DNA from: Saururus chinensis
Lineage: Eukaryota; Streptophyta; Magnoliopsida; Piperales; Saururaceae
Direction of reading: 5' to 3'
Length of the DNA stretch: 64,000 bases
Assembly: GCA_035235625.1 (NCBI GenBank)
Contig: CP141144.1
Location: 36,330,014-36,394,013 of the forward strand
Both the position numbers and the translations under genes were made by a program. Below the pieces are notes generated by a model. The model made no database searches and was not told the DNA's origin. It saw nothing but the letters and a program-made list of their open reading frames with translations. Below are positions 22,981 through 33,794 of the stretch, one piece after another. Every line of letters starts with the position of its first letter. Position 1 is the first letter of the stretch.

Positions 22981-23060
22981 GGCACTATAAGACCCATAAC
23001 AGTTTGGAATTGTACGATACTATAAGACCCCTAAAGTGTGGGTAATTATATGATCCCTTA
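22981..23060 (+). repeat. Short direct repeats 'actataagaccc'
   Basis: 'ggcactataagaccc' and 'atactataagaccc' occur at about 22,985 and 23,015, with 'aagtgtgggt' and 'tatgtgtgggtg' following. This is a minor repeat inside the probable LTR; no function can be read. Confidence 0.5.
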
Positions 23061-23269
23061 TGTGTGGGTGTTTATGTTTGCATCCTTAGGTAAGTAGCAT
23101 CATGAACCTGCTCTTATGTGTTTGATCCTGTGCCCCATTAGCATTGGTGTGCCTTCCTTCTGAAAAGTCCATGGCGTCTACTCACTACTAAAGGTTAAGG
23201 TGATGCCCAGGTGGCATTCTTTTCCATTTCAACCCTAGAGCTTATTCGTTGTAATAAGCTTCAGTGGTC

Positions 23270-23765
23270 GATAGTATGTGTACGACTGTATGAGTATACG
23301 ATTGTATGAGTGTACTGTATGAGTGAGTATGTATGTTCTTGAGTAAGCGTATGATTTTGAGCATGACTGTATATGAGCACGACTGTAAGAATATGAGTAT
23401 GAGCACGACTGTAAGAGTATGAGTATGAGCACGATTGTAAGACTATGTTTCTGAGCAAGACTGTATGCATATTTTTTGAGTAAGACAATAAGTATATGAT
23501 TCTTAGTAAGACTGTAAGAGTATGAGACTAAATAAGATTGTAAGAGCGATTTTGAGCAAGAATGTAAGCGTATCGTTCTGAGCAAGACAATAAGTGTAAG
23601 ATTGTACGAGTAATGTCATACAAGTAAGTGTAAGATTGTATGAGCATGGTCGTAGAGGTATATGTAAGTTGTATGAGTAAGCATATGATTGTATAAGTAA
23701 GGTTGAACATGTATGTGTCAGTTGTATGAGTAAGAATATGATTGTATGAGTTAGTTTGTGAGACT
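23270..23765 (+). repeat. Degenerate 'gactgtaagagtatgag' tandem repeat
   Basis: About 500 bp built of units such as gcacgactgtaagagtatgagtat, with period wandering between about 26 and 45 bp. It lies in the left part of LTR C. The continuation of the host sequence after the chromovirus (35,275 on) starts in the same style ('tgtaagattaag', 'gattgtatgcgtatgcg'). The minus-strand frames here are rich in Ser and Tyr because of the repeat and are not genes. Confidence 0.75.
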
Positions 23766-23779
23766 CTTATTAAGAGTGT

Positions 23780-24274
23780 TGATGTGCCCAGTGCACGCAC
23801 AATCGGTACCTTGGAGATTTACGTAGGGAAAGGGGAGGAAGAAGGAAGAAACGGGAGAGATATCTGAATCGTCAAATTACATAATCTAGACCAAGGGAGG
23901 GGGCGATCCTCTTATGTGGAGTCGAGCCCTCCTAATTTGTGAGACTCTTATTAAGAGTGTTGATGTGCCCAGTGCAGGCACAATCGGTACCTTGGAGATT
24001 CACGCAGGGAAAGGGGAGGAAGAAACGGGAGAGATATCTGAATAGTCAAATTACATAATCTAGACCAAGGGAGGGGGCAACCCTCTTATGTGGAGTCGAG
24101 CCCTCCTAACTTGGGAAATGTGGCACTAGTGGGCCCGGCTACCCCATGGACCACTAGCACTCCTAACACAGTTTAATAATCAAATACACATGCAAGTACT
24201 AACCGAATACAAATGAAAATAGTCTAGTGTGCTGAAATAAAGAGAAGAGTAGAGTCGGATGAACATGCACAACA
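23780..24274 (-). repeat. 3' LTR with an internal tandem duplication of 181 bp
   Basis: Starts TGTTGTGCATGTTCATCC at 24,274 and ends GGGCACATCA. The last part occurs twice: the LTR end at 23,961 is followed by the flanking 'acactcttaataagagtct', then by about 155 bp of LTR again, ending at 23,780 with the same flank. The duplication therefore includes host flank plus LTR end and arose after insertion. The 5' LTR has only one copy. Confidence 0.88.
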
Positions 24275-24294
24275 ATCCACCACACTTCCGCTAT
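24275..24294 (-). other. Polypurine tract of the chromovirus
   Basis: On the minus strand ATAGCGGAAGTGTGGTGGAT, directly before the 3' LTR start and after 'CCTTGAGGACAAGG', the conserved end of the internal region. The same layout is seen at 34,081-34,117 in the family B element. Confidence 0.8.
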
Positions 24295-24299
24295 TTGCC

Positions 24300-25480
24300 T
24301 TGTCCTCAAGGCGACCAAGCTGCGTAACGAGCCATGACATCATCCTCAGGCATCCATGTGGCATCTTCAAGTGACCGGCCATGCCAAGAAATTAGAACCT
24401 CAGTAATGATGCTACATAAACGACGAACCCGACGCTTATCAAGCACTGAAGCAGGAATAGGGTCAGCAGGCAGAACCAGGCCCAACAAGGGGGGTGGTGG
24501 AGTAGCAGCAACCAAGGACATGTCACCTACAAAGCGGTGCAGCTGGGATACATGAAAGATAGGGTGAACAAAGGAGTCAAGCGGCAAAGTAAGGCAATAA
24601 GCCACCGGACCAATATGCACCTCAACAGCATATGGACCATGGAAATGGGGGGCGAGCTGGGAGTGCTTAGGCTGAAACAAAGATGTTTGGCGCTGAGGCA
24701 TAGCTGAAACATAAACCAAGTCACCCACCGCAAACTCACGATCAATGTGACGTCCATCATAAATCTGCTTCATCCGGTTCTGGGTGGATGAAAAATTCTC
24801 CTTGAGATGATGCAGGACCTCATCTTGTGTTTGGAGCATGTAGTCCACCTCAGCCACAAAGGAATGGTGAGGTACATACGATAATGCGGTCAGTGGAGGG
24901 CGGCCATACAACACCTCAAAAGGAGTAAAGCTAGTACGAGTGTGACAGGCAGTAATATAAGACCTCTCTACCCATGGAAGAAGCTGAAGCTATTTGTGGG
25001 GCTGCGTCATAGTGAAGCATCAAAGATACTACTCCAAACAATAATTAACCACCTCGGTCTGACTATTCGTTTGAGGGTGATATGCAGTACTCATATGGAG
25101 AGAAGTACCCTGTAAAGTGAAGAACTCCCGCCAAAATAAAGAAATGAATATCCAGTCACTATTAGAAACAATAGTGCGAGGCATATTGTGGAGTTCGGCC
25201 ACCTTCTGAACATATAGCTCAGCCATTGTCTTGGCGGTGAAGGGATGCCCTTGCGCACAAAAATGAGTGTACTTGGACAGCCGGTCCACCACCATAATAA
25301 CTTACTTACCTTGCACCACGGGCAAGGCCTCCACAAAGTCCATCAAAACATCCTCCCATACCTTATCTAGAATAGGAAAGGGCTGCAACACACTGGCGGG
25401 AGAAGTTGTGGTGGCCTTACATCTCTGACAAACATCACAAGCGGTCACATACTCTTGGACACCCCGGCGAATACCCTGCC
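24300..25480 (-). pseudogene. Integrase with GPY/F module and chromodomain (broken)
   Basis: The minus-strand core reads MVVDRLSKYTHF (first Asp), IVSNSDWIFISLFW (second Asp, normally SDRD) and HMSTAYHPQTNSQTEVVNYC (Glu), so the D-D-E residues survive. Further on come FAVGDLVYV and LAPHFHGPYAVEVHIGPVAY, the GPY/F module. The end is VLISWHGRSLEDATWMPEDD, a chromodomain-like segment normally thought to steer insertion to marked chromatin. Upstream, near 25,440-25,560, HFHDSPVVGHEG and CDVCQRCK form the HHCC zinc-binding domain. Stops and shifts separate these parts, for example between 24,914 and 25,029. Confidence 0.88.
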
Positions 25481-25595
25481 ATAGAAAGCTCTAGCTGACC
25501 TGCTTATAGCTGCTAAAAGCCCCTTCATGACCAACCACGGGAGAGTCATGGAAGTGGGAGATGATGCGGCGGTGAAGGTCAGCGACATCGTGTAC

Positions 25596-26210
25596 CTACA
25601 GGCGGTCCTTCCAAAAGAGAAGGTCATCCCTCCACACAAAGAAGGGCCGGGCAGCAAGGTCGGCCTGGAGGGCTGCTATAACAGCCTGCATCGATGAATC
25701 AGCAAGGTATGCCCACTTCAACTCATCAATAAATGGACAGGATAGAGTAGAGAAAGCCAAGCAAGAGCCCGGGGAAGAGCTGTGAGAGAGAGTGTTGGCC
25801 ATGGTGTTCTTGGATCCTTTCATATACACAATCTCATAATCATAGCCAAGTAACTTGCTAGCCCATCGCTGCTGGGATAGTGTGGACACTTATTGTGCCA
25901 AGAAATACTTCAGGGGCTAGTGGTCTGTGCGAATAAGGAACCGGCGGCCAAGTAAGTAAGTTTGCCACTTATTGATAGCGAGGAGGATTGCCAATATTTT
26001 TTTCTCATACACGAACGGGGACAAAGAGCGGCCAGCCAAAGCTTTGCTAAAGTAAGCAATGGGGCACTCGTCCTGGAGTAGAACCACCCCAATTCCCGTC
26101 TTTGAATCATCCATCTCCACGACGAAAGTCTGGCTGAAATCAGGCAAGATCAGGATTGGGGCCATGGCCATAGCCCGCTGCAGCCCTTGAAATGCCTCTT
26201 GGGCAGCCAC
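25596..26210 (-). pseudogene. RNase H domain of the chromovirus (broken)
   Basis: Contains TFVVEMDDSKTGIGVVLLQD (RNase H start), PIAYFSKALAGRSLSPFVYE, AINKWQTYLLGRRFLIRTDH and, after a break near 25,890-25,915, QQRWASKLLGYDYEIVYMKG followed by SKNTMANTLSHSS, where the usual 'ADALSR' reads 'ANTLSH'. RNase H degrades RNA in the RNA-DNA hybrid during reverse transcription. At least one in-frame stop separates the two halves. Confidence 0.85.
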
Positions 26211-26285
26211 GTTCCAAGTAAAAGCGCCCTTCGTAGGCAGCTCTGTAAGAGGCAGAGCCAGCTCTCCATACTGATTGATGAACCA

Positions 26286-26900
26286 CTAATAATAACTAGT
26301 GAGACCCAAAAAACCACGGAGTGCCTGGACACATGTGGGTGGCAGCCAAGATAGCATGGCGGTCACCTTTGTAGGGTCCGTGACGACACCATTCCATAAA
26401 ATAATATGGCCCAAATAATCAAACTGCAGGCTACTGAAGGGGCACTTAGAATGCTTAAGGAATAAGGAATTATCACGCAAAATAGAGAAGACCGACCTGA
26501 GATGTGACAAGTGCTCTGCCTATGACTTGCTATACACTAGGATGTCTCCAAAGAACACCAAGATATAGCGACGGAGGAACGGCCGGAAGAGATCGTTCAT
26601 GAGGCATTGGAATGTGGATGGGGCATTGGTCAGCCCAAACAGCATGACGAGGAACTCAAAATGGCCGTCATGAGTCTGGAAAAAGGTAACCCAAACAAAG
26701 GTCGAGTTTACTAAAGACCGTGGCACCAGTCAGCTCATCCAACAATTACTCAATCATCGCTATGGGATTTTTGTCTTTGACAGTGACGGCATTCAGGGCG
26801 CGGTAGTCGACACAGAACTACCATGTATCGTCCTTTTGAACCAGCAGCACTGGAGACGAGTAGGAACTCGTGCTAGGGTAGACGATCCCGGATTAGTGCA
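26286..26900 (-). pseudogene. Reverse transcriptase of the chromovirus (broken, active-site Asp lost)
   Basis: Shows [20 protein letters not shown], then [20 protein letters not shown] followed by ILVYSKS, then LKHSKCPFSSLQFDYLGHII and VVTDPTKVTAMLSWLPPTCV. The catalytic motif, normally (F/Y)xDD, reads FFGD, so one catalytic Asp is Gly. The upstream part (about 26,730-26,900) retains 'FCVDYRALNAVT'-like sequence only in fragments. Stops lie near 26,515 and 26,280. Confidence 0.87.
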
Positions 26901-27811
26901 TGTTGGCCACGAGACCTCAATATCTAATTTCTGTATATGCAGGTAACGGTAAGGGCGGACATTGGCCGGGGCTGCTCCAGGGATGATGGGAATCTAGTGG
27001 TCATGAGGCCAGACGGGACGGAGACCTTACTGCTTAGCCAACAAGTATGATGTGCTACCAATAACTCCTGGAGATCCGGGGGCATCACGTCCTGAGTCAC
27101 CTCTATGGTGGCTCGTTGCTACAAAAGGAGCCCTTGGGGGACGAACTAGAAGAAAGAACTCGAAGACTAGAGCTTTCAATCTGAAATCAATGGCCCTGAA
27201 GCTCGAAGTCTATCACCATGTCTTTGAAATTCCAAACCACATTCCTGAGCTCCTGAAGCCACTGCACTCTTAACACCATGTTCACCCCCATCGTAGGTAG
27301 CAAGAAGAGGTCGGTGACAAATGTGTGTCCTTGGATAGAGAGTGTAACTTGAGCACGCACCCTAGTGCTCCTGAGGTGTTATCTATCACCAATCAGTACT
27401 TCAAACAGCTTCAAATTGGAGACAAAATAGCCTAGCCGATGGGCTACCTTGTCGTTAATGAAATTATTGGTAGACCCTCTGTCGATCAGAATAGCCACTT
27501 GTTTTCGCTTGAGATAGCTCTAGACTCTCATCGTGGGTGGAGTAAATGCCCCTGAGAATGCATGGACATGAATTTTTGGCAGCCCAATCTCCATCATCAT
27601 CCATCTCCACCACGAGAAGGCTACCCTTGACCGAAAAATGGTGCCCTAGGAAGATCTTCTTGTCGCAGCGAAAACATAGCCCCTTAATCTGGCGTTCCTC
27701 CATTTGGCCAAGAGTGAGGTGATGAACAATCTGGCCTACCTGATCGGGCTATTGGCTTGAGCAGCTTGCTACCAGGCTGCTAGTTGCTGCGGCAAGGGGG
27801 CTGGCGCTGGA
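26901..27811 (-). pseudogene. Gag zinc knuckle and protease region of the chromovirus (broken)
   Basis: Minus-strand frame 27,703-27,464 reads MEERQIKGLCFRCDKKIFLG then HHFSVKG, the CX2CX3GHX4C knuckle with its last Cys replaced by Phe. Downstream (about 27,300-27,500) QVAILIDRGSTNNFI-like sequence in broken frames marks the protease, an aspartic enzyme with a D(S/T)G motif, here apparently DRG. Upstream the frame is cut at 27,811 by the solo LTR. Confidence 0.72.
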
Positions 27812-30800
27812 TGTAAGGACACTAATTTATGAACCAGTTTATTTTAATGTTATTTATCGGTTATCGTGTGGTTTAAGCATTTTCTCATTAAATTCTATGG
27901 TTTAAAAAAGTAATGGGATTTCTAAAGGTTTTAAGCAAAAATAACTCTACATTTATGAGTTTAAGTAGTTTTTAGTCAATTTTGAATTTTTAGGATTTTT
28001 CACTAATTTTCTAAAAATTAGGGTTTGGCAAGACCCCCTGTGTGCCCCACCAATGAAATTGAGGAGACCAAAATGACCCAAACAAACATAAGCTTACACA
28101 AAAATTTTCAAAATTTTCTTAGATTTAATTAGTGCTCAAATTATCAAAATACATATTTTTAGCTAAAAATTCTATTTACACCCCATTAGTTTATTAAGTG
28201 TACCCCAAACCCTACAATAAATAGAAAGGGTTAAGCCATTTTCCAATTGGGAATAGGTTGGGATAGGGCGATTAAGGCCTAATTCCCCAATTAGGCCCGA
28301 ATTAGAAAGGGAAATCTTCAAAATCTCAGTTTTAAGCTTCTAAAACCATAGATGTAATGTTTACTTTTGGTTTTTCAAAGCTAAATCGAGATTAGTAGTA
28401 TGTTAACTTAAAACCATATTTTTGGAAGGTGTTGGAGGAGATTGAAGGTTCATTCCAGCCCAAATCAAAAAGGAAAGATAATGGGTTCTTCAATCTCAAC
28501 TTTGGGTAACAAAAATCTCGGTTTTTATGATGTTATTTGAAGTGGGTTTTACTTGATTTTAGCTCTAATGGTGGGTTTAGTAAATGCTAATCTTTTATTT
28601 AATTTCTTAGGGTTTTGTTTTAGAATGGTTTAGATTAGTGTTTTAGAAGGTTTGATGAGTTTTTGATAATATTTGCTACCATGGATGAAGATTTGAAGGT
28701 GTTTTCATTGTGTTTCGATTTTGATTTTTGAAATGAAGAAGAAGAAGAAGGTCAAAACTATTTTGTTGGCGATTGAATGGCCTACCAGGGCGATTGATCA
28801 ACAACACTACATTTTTGTCATATTTTTAGTTTAGCCGATCTAACGGCCTTCCAGGGCGATCGAACGGGTATACGGCAGTTTTTGCTATTTTGGAAACTTA
28901 TGCTCATTTCAATAATTTACACTATTTAATGATTCTAATGGTTATGGGAGGTGTATTATGATGAAACTAGGCTACTGGAGGTGTAGAATTGATAATAAAA
29001 GTGTATGGATTATGTTTAGCGTTGTCTTGTGGTATCATATTATGTTGATAATTATGCATGTTGATATTAAAGTACCTTGAACTTTTGGATGTGGAAATTC
29101 TTATGATTAAAATATGTTTCTAGCAAGGATATTATGTAGAAAATGGGAGATGTGTTTTCTTATAATGAGGATGGTTTATGCTAATGGATGTGATCATGTT
29201 GTGGCTTCATGTGTGGAGAAATCATGTTTGTGGAGTTAATGTTCGATTTCACATGGATGGATAGCTTTATGGTGGTTTTTGTTTTGATTTCAGTTGGGAA
29301 TCATTGTTTTGAATGTGTTCAGGCATGTGTAAATTGTCTTATGAGTTTATATCAAGAATTGGTCATGTGCTTAGATATGCATGAATACACACACATGTGG
29401 GGAATCTACTATGAAATTATACTTAATTATGCCTTGATTATGATGCATGAGGGGAATGATTGGGAGCACGTTCCATGCATTGGAACCCACGTAGGTCTTG
29501 CTCACGGATGTATCAAATTATCATGCATCATGGATTGGTATTCATGGACAAAGTTTTACCGATGTTTAACTGGAATTAATCGATTGTATGCAATGGTTGA
29601 GATTGCATGCTGGATTAATCGCTTGGTGAATTAATCAAAACTTGGTTGATCCGAAAGGACATGTTTTCGATTTAAGTTCTTGTGTGGAACATGTATACTC
29701 CCCGGGTTGAGTCTAGTTAAATGGAATTATGTGGGGACGAGTTCTGTACTTATCTTGCAGGTTTGAGATTATTATGAGTGTCATCTGGACCCTGTGAATC
29801 CAAAGTGGTATGCCATGTGCACCCGCTACCACGTGTTCTAGGGTTCCCAGTGTGGAAATTCGGGCTCTCCCCACCGTAGGAGATGTCCCTAGGCGAACAC
29901 CCTTGCTCTAGATTCTCTGTGTGAGAATGGGACATCCTTGGCGAGGATCATCTAGGGCGAGCAACTTTAGAGACAGACAACCCCGACCCTATTTCATTTC
30001 CTGTGTGGAAAATTTGACTGTCTCACCATCGTGGCTTTGACCGTGTCCTGCCTATGTGGCAATACTTGTGTTTACTCCTTGATGGAGGCATTTACCATTT
30101 GTAATGATGCATGTTTATTATGAACGATATGCATGATTGTGTAATATGTGTTTGACATGTTTGTCGTGCAGGGTGAATGAGGTTTATGTGATATGAATGC
30201 ATGATTTAAAATGGTGTGATTAAGACACTATTGTGCAGGTTTATGTGATATGAATGCATGAACAGAAATGGTGTGATTGAGACACTGTTATGCAAATTTA
30301 TGTGATATGAATGCATGATAAGAAATGGTGTGATTGAGACACTATTATGCAGGTTTATAAGATATGAATGCATGATCAGAAAGTATGTGATTGAGACACT
30401 ATTATGCAGGTTTATAAGATATGAATGCATGATTAGAAAGTATGTGATTGAGACACTATTATGAAGGTTTATGCGATATGAATACATGATAAAAAATGGT
30501 CTAATTGAGACACTATTATGTAGGTTTATGAGATATGAATGCATGATCAGAAAGTGTGTGATTGAGACACTATTATGTAGGTTTATGTGATATGAATGCA
30601 TGATCAGAAAGTGGTATAGCATGTTAATCTTAGATTTGAATTGCAACATTGCCATACCATCATGTTTTCTTATTGTTATAGTTATATTCAAAACCGTTAT
30701 TGAGTTTTTATACTCACCCCACTTTCTTGTTTTGTTTTGGGGCTGCATGGCGTGACATGCAGTCGGACAGGATCCTCTTTATGAGGAGAGGTCGTGGAGA

Positions 30801-31195
30801 GCTTGGAGTAAGAGTGGAGGCCCCTAGACCTTGCATATTTTTTTTATTATTTTGTTTTGACGTTAGAACCCATGGAATGGTTCTTGTTTTCAAACGTATG
30901 ATACATTATGTCTTTAGCTTCGTTTGAGACCTTGTTTTGGAGCCAAGTGTGTTGACTATGAATTATTGGTATGTGGGTTTGAGATTGTGGTTTAATTTAG
31001 ATTTTAAATAACTCTTTTGGTTTAACCTATTTACTCTTGCTCAAAGTAGTGCGGAAACTCCGTAAATTAGACCGCCCGTGGTTAGGGCATAAGTCTTCTG
31101 CTAGTCCTTTAACCGTTTTTAAACCGTCACCCCTGTGCGTTGGACCGGCCCTTGGACCGGGTTCCACTCAGGTCGAGCATTGTCGGGGAGTGACA
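27812..31195 (+). mobile_element. Solo LTR 'S', 3,384 bp, TSD ctgga
   Basis: Starts TGTAAGGACACTAA, ends GGGGAGTGACA, and is flanked by ctgga at 27,807-27,811 and 31,196-31,200; removal joins the chromovirus gag. I found no PBS, polypurine tract or pol inside, so it is a solo LTR. It contains a 57-bp tandem repeat (30,180-30,620) and the 'tactcaccccac...ttggggctgcatggc' block seen also at 3,842. An in-frame stretch at 29,209-29,634 (141 codons, plus strand, from ATGTGTGG) has no recognisable domain and is probably chance. Confidence 0.93.
30180..30625 (+). repeat. 57-bp tandem repeat in solo LTR S, about 7.5 copies
   Basis: The unit is like ggtttatgtgatatgaatgc plus atgatcagaaa, tgtgtgattgagacactatt and atgca. 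Because 57 is divisible by three, one minus-strand frame stays open for 180 codons (30,748-30,206, from an ATG) and repeats a 19-residue unit containing INLHNSVSIT. It is most likely non-coding LTR sequence, but the frame is notable. Confidence 0.88.
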
Positions 31196-31200
31196 CTGGA

Positions 31201-31724
31201 AGCAGGCTGAGGCAAAGGCCCAAGCTGCCCCCACTCTGTGCGACCTAGCCAACTTATCCTCCTTGATGTGAGCATGGCGCACGATGTCCCTCATGCTGGC
31301 ATAAGGAAAGTGGCGCATCTCCTCAGAAATCTTAGGCTTGAGGACTCGCTTAAGCGTGCTCACCAAGGCAGCCACTGGCCAATCAGGGAGGTGGTTGGCC
31401 ACCTTCATGTACTCCATGTAATAGGCACAAATAGTGGTGGTTTGGCATAGGGTAGAGAGCATCTCGTTGAAATCCTGAAACTCATTAGGCCCAAACTGAA
31501 TGCATAGCTCATTTGAGAAGGCAGCCCAGGTGGGGTACCACACCTCCTTTTCGAAACTCTAGAACCAGATGGAAGCGTCCCCATCGAGGTGGAAGGCTGG
31601 TATATGTAGTCGTTCAGCCTTGGAGTGCATCCCCTCGTAGGTGAAAAAATTTTCTACCTTGTACAACCATTCCATAGGGGGGTGATCCCCGTTGTAGTGT
31701 GGGAACTATAGGCGGGCCAAGGTT
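31201..31724 (-). pseudogene. Gag core of the chromovirus, middle piece
   Basis: Between the two nested insertions. Minus-strand frame: VWYPTWAAFSNELCIQFGPN, EFQDFNEMLSTLCQTTTICA, YYMEYMKVANHLPDWPVAAL, RVLKPKISEEMRHFPYASMR and DIVRHAHIKEDKLARSHRVG. Upstream (31,560-31,724), in other frames, DNPVEWLYKVENFFTYEGM-like sequence appears, with an in-frame TAG after the 'SIWF' position. The same TAG occurs in the plus-strand copy near 22,342, so it predates the split of the two copies or arose twice. Confidence 0.85.
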
Positions 31725-31729
31725 CAGCC

Positions 31730-32037
31730 TGTTGTGAATGTCCTAAGGGCCTATTATTAGGTAATTATGTAATAAGGGTATTTAGGTAATTAGTTTAATT
31801 AGACAATTAGTATTTTCTTTTAATTATGCTAATGGGCCTTAGGTGCTTGTTAGTGAGCCCACTTAGCTAGTCTATTTAAGTGCAAGGGCTATGCCTTGGT
31901 TTAGTTAGTGAATGATTAATTATCTTGTATTCTACCATTTCTTCTGTGCTTCTCCCCTTTTTGTCCGATGGCCATGCCTTCCACTCTCCTCTTTCACGGT
32001 CTCCCTGCACCTCTCCCATGGACAACTGTCCACATCA
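31730..32037 (+). repeat. 5' LTR of the family B element
   Basis: TGTTGTGAATGTCC...GTCCACATCA, 308 bp. It contains 'tctatttaagtgcaagggctatgc', in which 'tatttaag' is a possible TATA box. The same place reads 'ctatttaag' in the 3' LTR. Confidence 0.9.
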
Positions 32038-32038
32038 T

Positions 32039-32050
32039 TAGTATCAGAGC
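32039..32050 (+). other. Primer-binding site of the family B element
   Basis: tagtatcagagc, one base off the canonical tRNA-Met site TGGTATCAGAGC, one base after the LTR end. Confidence 0.85.
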
Positions 32051-32067
32051 ATTTACGATCCCAGGCC

Positions 32068-32525
32068 ATGGCTCGAGGCAAGCAAGTTGTCACTATCCCC
32101 AAGGTTCCTCGAAGGTAGATCCTGCAACAGCTAGCGAACTCAAGTTCAACGAAATTCTGGCAGAGTTGAAAGCCATATCCAAGCATCTGGCGAGAATGGC
32201 AAAGGGTGAGATGACTGCGCATGCAGCGCCTTTCCTGCCTGGGCTGGCCCCTACTGTCATGGGCGGTCCAGCACAGCCTCCCAAACAGCGCCACCTACTC
32301 CACCGTCCACTTCCTCCACCGTTGGTGGATCCTCCACCATCATTTGATCCACCACCCCCCGTCCTAGTTCAGGAAAGAGTCCCTGATTCACCACCATTGC
32401 CGGGTCCGTCCAGTTGCTCTCCCTCGCCTTCCGCAGCACCACCACGTCCTTTAGAAGTTCCGGTGGCAGGCTCACCCAACGGCCCTCGCCTCCTCCAACT
32501 CCAGATGGATTTGCGAGGGGGGTAG
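32068..32525 (+). pseudogene. Truncated Gag-like reading frame of the family B element
   Basis: ATG at 32,068 opens MARGKQVVTIPKVPRR and stops at 32,116. After a frameshift another frame continues ATASELKFNEILAELKAISK, HLARMAKGEMTAHAAPFLPG, then a proline-rich tail (PPPLVDPPPSFDPPPPVLVQ) ending at 32,525. The first part parallels family A Gag (MARGKQ plus a short helix of the 'ELK.I...L' type); the proline-rich tail has no counterpart in the A copies. The Gag core is absent. I do not assign a function beyond a Gag N-terminus remnant. Confidence 0.6.
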
Positions 32526-33215
32526 AGACTGTTGCTTCCCGTTTCAATTCCTCTGCACCAAGTTTTGTCCATGGCGGGCGTGAACAGGGGAGGCAACCCT
32601 TCCACACTCTGGGCCTCAGGAACTTCCGCCATGGACCGCCTGTGCTCCAGTGGCTGGGTACTTGACGGAATTCTTTCCCTTGATGAGCTTGCCGGTCGCA
32701 AGGATGAGGTGCTTCCGAAAGTTCGAGGGGAGGCTGGCCTTCTGCTTGACCTCCTTCTGCGGCCATTCACCTCCAAAAGTTCCGAGAGATCAGATGCGCC
32801 GCAAGCTGTGAATGGAAAGCCAGAACTTCCGAGAGATGGCCTGTGGATGCAAGATTTTCTTTCCCGTTTGGGGTCTAATTTCCACTACCAAATTCCTGAC
32901 ATCCTCCTTTGATCGTTACCTGACATCACATAATCAAGCCATCAACTTCCGCTTTGGCAACCGCAATCAATTTGGGATTTGCTTTCGGTTGATGGCCCTG
33001 TCCTTACGGGATTTATCTGACCATTGGGTTCTGCTTTCCCTGATTGAAACACCCGTGTGATCTGGTGTGGGTCTACTTCCGGGAGTTGGCCTGCTGATGC
33101 GGGATTTTCTTTCCTTGTGGCTTGCTGAATTTCAGTCTCTGCCACAGCTTCATTGCAAAGATTTTGCCGGATTAGTCGTCTTGGCAATTTTGGCAATGAC
33201 TGCTCCATCCTTACC
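32526..33215 (+). other. Internal region of the family B element, unassigned
   Basis: Open but shifting frames exist (for example 32,532-32,912, 126 codons, starting at a TTG and containing LDGILSLDELAGRKDEVLPK). Short repeated phrases such as 'acttccgagaga', 'aaaagttccgaga', 'gcgggattttctttcc' and 'tgcaagattttctttcccg' suggest internal duplication. I recognise no domain. Confidence 0.45.
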
Positions 33216-33794
33216 ATGGCCAGTGATATCTTCCAAAATCTCGTGCGATCTTATCTGTCGGTGCTGAGCTTTGGAATATTGTTAATCTGGCTTTCCACAC
33301 AGAAGATTATGACCCACTTTGGGAAAGTGTTAATCTGGTTTTTCCCAGAGAATGTGCACCACAATCCTCAAGGTTTCTATTGGTCCACCCATTTCATAGG
33401 GCCTATTGGGCCCTTCTCTCAAGGGTCTGCCTACAGATTTCAGCCTTGTTTAACCTTGATTGAGCTATGCCCCACCGGAAGCTGGATTGCCACACTCCTG
33501 ATGGCTGATACTCCCTCCCACAAGTTCTGGACTCTAGTAGGGGGGCTGGCTGCGGTGCTTGGTCTCTTTTCGTGCCGATCACTTGGCTTCGTCGAGTATG
33601 TGAAGTCGAGTGAGGCAGAGTTGAGATCGCTGCCAGCTATCTACGAGCTGATCGATGAGTGGTGCAAGCAATATGCCTTTTGTGGGCATAACAATGCCTT
33701 CTATAGGCCGATTGATGCCCTCTGTGGGCCGGCCATGGTGCTATCTGATGCCCTCTGTGGGCAATCTTGGGGGACCCTGTATCCTCTATGGTGA
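33216..33794 (+). CDS. Unrecognised 192-codon ORF inside the family B element
   Basis: The ATG at 33,216 has a good plant context (taccATGGcc) and runs to a TGA at 33,792-33,794. The product would start MASDIFQNLVRSYLSVLSFG, with hydrophobic stretches at about residues 12-28 (LSVLSFGILLIWL) and 100-118 (FWTLVGGLAAVLGLFSC). A 'CGHNNAFYRPIDALCG' part near the C-terminus overlaps the 3' segment shared with the ATPase-carrying element. It has no Gag or Pol motif. It is either captured host sequence, a remnant I cannot recognise, or a chance frame. Expression is unknown. Confidence 0.35.
   Translation: MASDIFQNLVRSYLSVLSFGILLIWLSTQKIMTHFGKVLIWFFPENVHHNPQGFYWSTHFIGPIGPFSQGSAYRFQPCLTLIELCPTGSWIATLLMADTPSHKFWTLVGGLAAVLGLFSCRSLGFVEYVKSSEAELRSLPAIYELIDEWCKQYAFCGHNNAFYRPIDALCGPAMVLSDALCGQSWGTLYPLW

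Noticed and set aside
29209-29634. 141-codon frame in solo LTR S
   Set aside because: Unusual Met/Cys/His/Trp-rich composition, no domain, lies inside a precisely bounded LTR. Left as chance, though it is the longest ATG frame there.
30000-30625. CRISPR-like array
   Set aside because: The 57-bp units are contiguous without unique spacers and lie in a plant LTR.
31238-31450. Plus-strand frame of 70 codons
   Set aside because: Antisense shadow of the chromovirus gag core.
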